Made by a program: the position numbers and the translations under genes. From Bacillus sp. F19 (GTDB lineage: Bacteria; Bacillota; Bacilli; Bacillales; Bacillaceae), in contig CP085710.1 in assembly GCA_023823795.1 (NCBI GenBank), positions 4,614,001 to 4,678,000 of the forward strand: DNA of 64,000 nt, read 5' to 3'. Below the pieces are notes generated by a model, which was given only the letters and a program-made list of their open reading frames with translations, did no database searches and was not told the DNA's origin. The stretch's first letter is position 1. Each line of letters starts with the position of its first letter. Shown here piece by piece: positions 59,350 through 64,000 of this stretch.

Positions 59350-59982
59350 CTATTTTTTCGGTAAATGACGCTCTTCCAATACATTTAGCACTTCATCAAG
59401 CGGAAGTTTTTGTTCACGGAGCAGCACTATTAAGTGGAACAATAGATCGGCAGCTTCCCATTTTAGTTCATCTGCATCGCGGTTCTTGGCTGCGATGATG
59501 ACTTCTGATGCTTCCTCTCCAACTTTTTTCAGGATTTTATCGACGCCTTCTGTAAACAGGTACGTGGTATAAGAGCCTTCAGGCATTTCTGCTTCACGTT
59601 CTGCGATCAATTTTTCCAGTGTGTTCAGGATTTCAAAGCGTTCGGCAGGGGCTTGCCTGAAATCGCCAAACACGTTTTCTGAAAAACAAGAGTACGAGCC
59701 AGTATGACACGCAGGGCCGGCAGGTTTCACCAATACGAGCAGAGCATCCTGGTCGCAATCGTATTTTAACCCAACAACCTCCTGGGTATTCCCTGAAGTT
59801 GCCCCTTTGTTCCAAAGCTCTTGTCTGGAGCGGCTGTAAAACCATGTTTCATTTGTTTCAATTGTTTTTTGCAGAGATTCCTCATTCATATATGCCAGAG
59901 TAAGAACTTCTTTGCTGACTGCATCCTGAACGATTGCAGGGACTAAGCCATTTTGATCAAACTTTACCGATTGCAGATTCAT
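59350..59982 (-). CDS. hisI: Phosphoribosyl-AMP cyclohydrolase / phosphoribosyl-ATP pyrophosphatase
   Basis: 210 aa bifunctional HisIE. N-terminal cyclohydrolase (residues ~1-110; [20 protein letters not shown] zinc cysteines) and C-terminal pyrophosphatase ([26 protein letters not shown]). Steps two and three of histidine synthesis. 4-base overlap with hisF. Confidence 0.97.
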   Translation of the reverse strand: MNLQSVKFDQNGLVPAIVQDAVSKEVLTLAYMNEESLQKTIETNETWFYSRSRQELWNKGATSGNTQEVVGLKYDCDQDALLVLVKPAGPACHTGSYSCFSENVFGDFRQAPAERFEILNTLEKLIAEREAEMPEGSYTTYLFTEGVDKILKKVGEEASEVIIAAKNRDADELKWEAADLLFHLIVLLREQKLPLDEVLNVLEERHLPKK

Positions 59983-60737
59983 CTGACATTCACTCCCCGC
60001 GTTTTTAAGTAATCTTTTACTTCTTTTACTGACGTCTCTTTATAGTGGAAAATAGAAGCTGCAAGGGCAGCATCCGCTTTTCCTTCTAAGAATGCCTCTG
60101 CGAAGTGTTCAGCGTTTCCTGCACCTCCTGAAGCAATAACAGGAACGGAAACTGCTTCGCTTACCATTTTATTTAAAGCAAGGTCGAATCCGCTTTTTTC
60201 ACCGTCGCTGTTCATGCTTGTGAGCAGAATTTCGCCTGCGCCGCGCTTAACTGCTTCTCTGGCCCAGTCTGTCACTTCCCACTCTGTTTCTTTTCGTCCG
60301 CCATGTGTGTACACCATATATTTGCCGGTTTCATCAGCAAACCTTGCGTCAATGGCTACAACCATGCATTGGGAACCAAAGAATCGCGCCCCCTCTGAAA
60401 TCAGTTCAGGGCGCATCACTGCTGATGTATTGACGGAAACTTTGTCAGCACCTGCACGAAGAATTTTTTTCATATCGGTAAGCGAATTGATGCCGCCTCC
60501 CACTGTAAATGGGATCGCAAGCTGCGCTGCGACACGTTCAACCACATCCACCATTGTTTTTCTGCCTTCGTGAGAAGCAGATATATCTAAAAAGACGAGC
60601 TCATCCGCGCCCTCTTTGTCATAAAAGGTTGCAAGCTCAACAGGATCCCCTGCATCTCTCAGCCCCAAAAATTGAATGCCTTTTACTACCCTTCCGTCTT
60701 TTACATCAAGACAAGGAATGATCCGTTTTGTAATCAT
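59979..60737 (-). CDS. hisF: Imidazole glycerol phosphate synthase, cyclase subunit
   Basis: 252 aa TIM barrel: [12 protein letters not shown] (Asp11), [22 protein letters not shown] (Asp130), VIASGGAGN. Uses ammonia from HisH. Overlaps hisA and hisI by 4 bases each. Confidence 0.98.
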   Translation of the reverse strand: MITKRIIPCLDVKDGRVVKGIQFLGLRDAGDPVELATFYDKEGADELVFLDISASHEGRKTMVDVVERVAAQLAIPFTVGGGINSLTDMKKILRAGADKVSVNTSAVMRPELISEGARFFGSQCMVVAIDARFADETGKYMVYTHGGRKETEWEVTDWAREAVKRGAGEILLTSMNSDGEKSGFDLALNKMVSEAVSVPVIASGGAGNAEHFAEAFLEGKADAALAASIFHYKETSVKEVKDYLKTRGVNVR

Positions 60738-61471
60738 GCGAGCTCCACCTCTTCTAAGGCTTGGGCTAGATCGAATTGATTTGTGTAGAGCGCTTTTCCT
60801 ACAATTGCCCCTGCCACTCCTTCTTTTTGAAAAGCAGCAAGCATCACTAAATCATCCAGAGAGCTGACTCCGCCAGATGCGATTACTTCTTTGCCGGTAG
60901 CCCCCGCCATTTCACGGACAGCGTCAACATTAGGTCCGGATAACATGCCGTCTGTTGCAATATCAGTGAATATAAACACTTCAGCACCTGCTGCAGCAAG
61001 CTCCACACCAAGATCAGCAGCCTTTACTGTTGACGTCTCAATCCACCCTTCAGTTGAAACATAGCCGTCCTTTGCATCAATTCCGATCGCTATTTTACTG
61101 CCATATTTCGCAAGCATTTTTTTCACGAAATCAGGATTAGAGATTGCAGAGCTTCCCAGGATAACACGGGATATCCCATTTGAAAGATAATACTCTGCGT
61201 CTTCCTCCGTACGGATTCCTCCGCCTATCTGCACATTTACATTCAGCTTTTCCGCTACTTCGAGAACATGTTTGTGATTGACTCTTTTGCCGGCTTTAGC
61301 TCCATCCAAATCAACCATGTGAATCCATTTTGCCCCTTTATCAGCAAACACTTTTGCCATCTCGTAAGGTGAGTCGCCGTAAATTGTTTCTTTTGTATAA
61401 TCGCCTTGTATTAGACGGACACATTTTCCTCCGCGCATATCGATTGCCGGATATATGATAAATTCACTCAT
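60734..61471 (-). CDS. hisA: Phosphoribosylformimino-AICAR-phosphate isomerase
   Basis: 245 aa TIM barrel: [19 protein letters not shown] (Asp8), [27 protein letters not shown] (Asp), [13 protein letters not shown]. 4-base overlap with hisH and hisF. Confidence 0.98.
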   Translation of the reverse strand: MSEFIIYPAIDMRGGKCVRLIQGDYTKETIYGDSPYEMAKVFADKGAKWIHMVDLDGAKAGKRVNHKHVLEVAEKLNVNVQIGGGIRTEEDAEYYLSNGISRVILGSSAISNPDFVKKMLAKYGSKIAIGIDAKDGYVSTEGWIETSTVKAADLGVELAAAGAEVFIFTDIATDGMLSGPNVDAVREMAGATGKEVIASGGVSSLDDLVMLAAFQKEGVAGAIVGKALYTNQFDLAQALEEVELA

Positions 61472-62103
61472 GATTTCACCTTCTCTTCAACGATTTTGAC
61501 AAAGTTCCTCAGAATGCCAATGCCTAAATGACTGCTTTTTTCGGGATGAAATTGTGTCCCAAATATATTTTTCTCACCAACAACTGCAGGAACATCGACG
61601 CCATAGTCGGCACTTGCAATCACGGTGCTGCTCTTTTCAGCCTTCACATAGTAAGAATGCACAAAATAGGAGTAGCCTTCTTCAAGACCTTCTAGAAGAT
61701 CGCTTTGCTGGTGCATGCGTAATCGATTCCAGCCCATGTGCGGCACCTTCAGCTGCTCTTTTTTCATAAGATCTTCCGGAAAATGCACAACATTCCCTTT
61801 TAAAAGGGTCAGTCCTTCTGTTAAACCATTTTCCTCACTCGAATCAAATAATAATTGCATCCCTAAACAAATACCAAGCAGCGGCTTCCCTTCACTTGCG
61901 ATTTTCTGAATATAGTCCGTTAACTTTGTTTCATTTAAAATCGCCATTGCATCCTTAAAGGAGCCGACTCCAGGAAGAATATAGCCATCCGCATTTTCAA
62001 GCTCTTCCGGATTTTCTGAAATGAAATAGCTGATATTCAAGCGCTCAAGCGCTTTGCTGACGCTGTACAAATTCCCCATGCCATAATCAATTATTCCGAT
62101 CAT
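61468..62103 (-). CDS. hisH: Imidazole glycerol phosphate synthase, glutamine amidotransferase
   Basis: 211 aa class I glutaminase: [10 protein letters not shown], nucleophile Cys in [10 protein letters not shown], and catalytic His-Glu in GTQFHPEKS. Partner of HisF. Confidence 0.98.
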   Translation of the reverse strand: MIGIIDYGMGNLYSVSKALERLNISYFISENPEELENADGYILPGVGSFKDAMAILNETKLTDYIQKIASEGKPLLGICLGMQLLFDSSEENGLTEGLTLLKGNVVHFPEDLMKKEQLKVPHMGWNRLRMHQQSDLLEGLEEGYSYFVHSYYVKAEKSSTVIASADYGVDVPAVVGEKNIFGTQFHPEKSSHLGIGILRNFVKIVEEKVKS

Positions 62104-62691
62104 TTATAACATTCCCTTCGTGGACGGGACTCCTTTAATCCGAGGGTCAATCGTTGATGCCTCGTCAAGCGCTCTGCCTAAAGCTTTGAAAACCGCTTCA
62201 ATCATATGGTGAGTATTGCGGCCGTAGTGGACAATGACATGCAGGTTGATCCGTGCTTCAAGAGCAAACTTCCAAAGAAATTCATGGACAAGCTCCGTAT
62301 CAAAGTTTCCTACTGTAGGACTTGGAAACTCGCCTTTCAATTCAAAGTGCGGGCGGTTGCTTAAATCAACTACTACCTGGGCAAGGGCTTCATCCATAGG
62401 AACCATTGCCTGACCATAGCGCTTAATACCTCTTTTATCGCCTAATGCTTCTCTGAATGCCTGTCCAAGACAAATGCCGATATCTTCTGTCGTATGATGG
62501 CCATCAATCTCCGTATCTCCAATAGCCGCAACAGATAGATTAAATTGGCCATGCTTCGTAAACAGATCAAGCATGTGTGTCAAAAAGGGCACGCCTGTAT
62601 TCAATTCGGAAATCCCTTCTCCGTCAATTGAAAGAGACAGGGAGATATCCGTTTCATTAGTTGTTCTTTGCAGACTTGATGATCTTTCCAT
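62104..62691 (-). CDS. hisB: Imidazoleglycerol-phosphate dehydratase
   Basis: 195 aa monofunctional HisB: DGHHTTEDIGICLG and HYGRNTHHMIEAVFKALGRAL metal-binding histidine motifs. Stop directly abuts the hisH start. Confidence 0.98.
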   Translation of the reverse strand: MERSSSLQRTTNETDISLSLSIDGEGISELNTGVPFLTHMLDLFTKHGQFNLSVAAIGDTEIDGHHTTEDIGICLGQAFREALGDKRGIKRYGQAMVPMDEALAQVVVDLSNRPHFELKGEFPSPTVGNFDTELVHEFLWKFALEARINLHVIVHYGRNTHHMIEAVFKALGRALDEASTIDPRIKGVPSTKGML

Positions 62692-62703
62692 TGTCAGTAC
62701 CTC

Positions 62704-63972
62704 CTATTTTAAGCGCTCTTCAACAGCGCGTGCATGTGCTTCTAAGCCTTCTAAACGTGCGAATGCTGCAATCTTATGTGCTGATTGCTGAAATGCTTGT
62801 TCACTGTATGAAATAATGCTGGATTTTTTCACAAAATCATCGACGTTCAGCGGACTTGAAAAACGGGCTGTGCCATTTGTAGGGAGCACATGATTGGGCC
62901 CCGCAAAATAGTCTCCGACAGGCTCTGAGCTATATCTTCCGAGGAAAATAGCGCCTGCGTGTCTAATGCTGTTCAGCAGCTCCATCGGATTTTCTGTTAA
63001 CACCTCAAGATGCTCCGGTGCGAGCTCGTTCACGGCGCTAATGGCTTCATTCAGTGACTCTGCCACATAAATAAATCCGAACTGCTCAATCGAAGGGCCT
63101 GCTATCTCTTTTCTCGGAAGAGTCTCAAGCTGACGCGTGACTTCTGTTGATACGGCTTCTGCAAGCTCCATTGAATCTGTTACAAGTACGCTTGAAGCAA
63201 GAACATCATGTTCAGCCTGGGACAGCAGATCGGCTGCCACTTCATTTGCTTTCGCCGTCTCATCTGCTAAAACAACAATTTCACTTGGTCCGGCAATCAT
63301 ATCTATATCGACATCCCCAAATACTTCCCGCTTCGCAAGAGCCACATAGATATTTCCGGGACCAACAATTTTATCAACCGGCCTGATTGTTTCCGTTCCA
63401 TATGCAAGTGCAGCTACCGCCTGGGCACCGCCTGATTTGTAGATTTCCTCTATACCAAGCTCTTTTGCAGCAACTAGTACTCCTGCAGGCAGCGTACCTT
63501 TCCTGTTTGGAGGGGAAATCATAACAATTCGCTTAACCCCTGCCGTTTGTGCAGGAATGACATTCATTAAAACGGATGAAGGATAAGCGGCAGTGCCTCC
63601 AGGTACATATACTCCAACAGCATCAAGAGGAGTGATCTTCTGTCCAAGCATCGTTCCGTCCTCTTTATATGTAATCCAGGACTCACGCTTTTGCTTTTCA
63701 TGAAAAAAACGGATATTTTCTGCTGCTTCCCTGATAATCTCAACTAAGTCCCAATCTAGCTCCTGATAAGCTGCCTCTACTTCCGCTTCTGACACTCTCA
63801 GACTTGATAAACGGACAGAATCGAATTTTTCCGCATAGGCGAAAAGAGAAGCATCCCCTTTTCTCTTAACATCTCCAATGATGTTTTTAACAGCCTCTCT
63901 CTGTGCTTCTGTACCAGAGTCAATCGAACGCTTTAGAGAGGCAAAATTCCCTGATAAGCTTTCAATTCTCAT
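62704..63972 (-). CDS. hisD: Histidinol dehydrogenase
   Basis: 422 aa zinc-dependent enzyme, last two oxidation steps of histidine synthesis. Motifs: [52 protein letters not shown] and [14 protein letters not shown] 63972 with GGAGGGAG upstream. Overlaps hisG by 11 bases. Confidence 0.98.
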   Translation of the reverse strand: MRIESLSGNFASLKRSIDSGTEAQREAVKNIIGDVKRKGDASLFAYAEKFDSVRLSSLRVSEAEVEAAYQELDWDLVEIIREAAENIRFFHEKQKRESWITYKEDGTMLGQKITPLDAVGVYVPGGTAAYPSSVLMNVIPAQTAGVKRIVMISPPNRKGTLPAGVLVAAKELGIEEIYKSGGAQAVAALAYGTETIRPVDKIVGPGNIYVALAKREVFGDVDIDMIAGPSEIVVLADETAKANEVAADLLSQAEHDVLASSVLVTDSMELAEAVSTEVTRQLETLPRKEIAGPSIEQFGFIYVAESLNEAISAVNELAPEHLEVLTENPMELLNSIRHAGAIFLGRYSSEPVGDYFAGPNHVLPTNGTARFSSPLNVDDFVKKSSIISYSEQAFQQSAHKIAAFARLEGLEAHARAVEERLK

Positions 63973-64000
63973 TCGCTTCTCCCTCCACAACTTCTGATAA
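63962..64000 (-). CDS. hisG: ATP phosphoribosyltransferase, last 12 codons
   Basis: The minus strand from base 64000 reads [12 protein letters not shown] then TGA, in line with the short C-terminus of B. subtilis HisG (…SLVVEGE…, from memory). It overlaps the hisD start. The rest is outside the window. Confidence 0.8.
   Translation of the reverse strand, partial: LSEVVEGEANEN

Overview
The window looks like a low-GC Gram-positive genome of the family Bacillaceae. Gene order (secG-yvaK-rnr-smpB-ssrA; cggR-gapA-pgk-tpiA-gpmI-eno; clpP; crh-whiA-yvcK-rapZ-yvcI-trxB-yvcD-his) matches Bacillus subtilis, and the tmRNA tag reads GKSNNNFALAA, which fits a Bacillus/Priestia/Metabacillus-type host. 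The genus cannot be fixed from this sequence alone.

Layout. 1-9.4 kb: end of a vegetative catalase gene, a NERD protein, an ABC exporter with an SGNH hydrolase, an AarF/UbiB-type kinase with a TetR repressor, YvbH, a six-repeat small protein and a DUF202 membrane protein. 9.4-14.2 kb: a complete reactive-sulfur/persulfide module (CstR-type repressor, DsrE-like protein, two rhodaneses, a TusA-rhodanese fusion, a rhodanese-metallo-beta-lactamase persulfide dioxygenase-like protein, TusA and a TauE/SafE exporter) with four candidate CstR operators. 14.4-24.2 kb: an IDEAL-domain gene followed by a 21-bp tandem array, then tmRNA, smpB, rnr, esterase, secG, an EamA transporter, a second NERD gene, and a 1.7-kb array of about 32 units of 51-52 bp.

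24.27-40.41 kb: a 16.1-kb integrative element inserted in the 3' end of eno. It is bounded by 108-bp near-identical repeats (34 enolase codons plus stop). It encodes a tyrosine integrase, a winged-helix Rep-like protein, homing-endonuclease-like genes, many tiny proteins, terminase small and large subunits, portal, a prohead protease-capsid fusion, a tail-tube protein and a second HK97-fold capsid protein. I see no tape measure, baseplate, holin, lysin or classical repressor. It therefore looks like a capsid-forming phage satellite (cf-PICI-like) rather than a complete prophage. It also carries several RNA-level features: a structured RNA before the portal gene, a candidate antisense RNA in the rep leader, paired promoters sharing an upstream box, and intrinsic terminators after almost every structural gene.

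40.3-64 kb: chromosomal core. The cggR-gapA-pgk-tpiA-gpmI-eno glycolytic genes have a good CggR operator. They are followed by a glutaredoxin-like gene, sigL (sigma-54), yvfG, a candidate small RNA, an N-acetylmuramoyl-L-alanine amidase, tRNA-Arg(CCG), clpP with a CtsR box, crh, whiA, yvcK/glmR, rapZ, a Nudix gene, trxB, the TPR protein YvcD and the his operon from hisI back to the last codons of hisG. Several intergenic gaps contain degenerate short repeats, a recurring trait of this chromosome.
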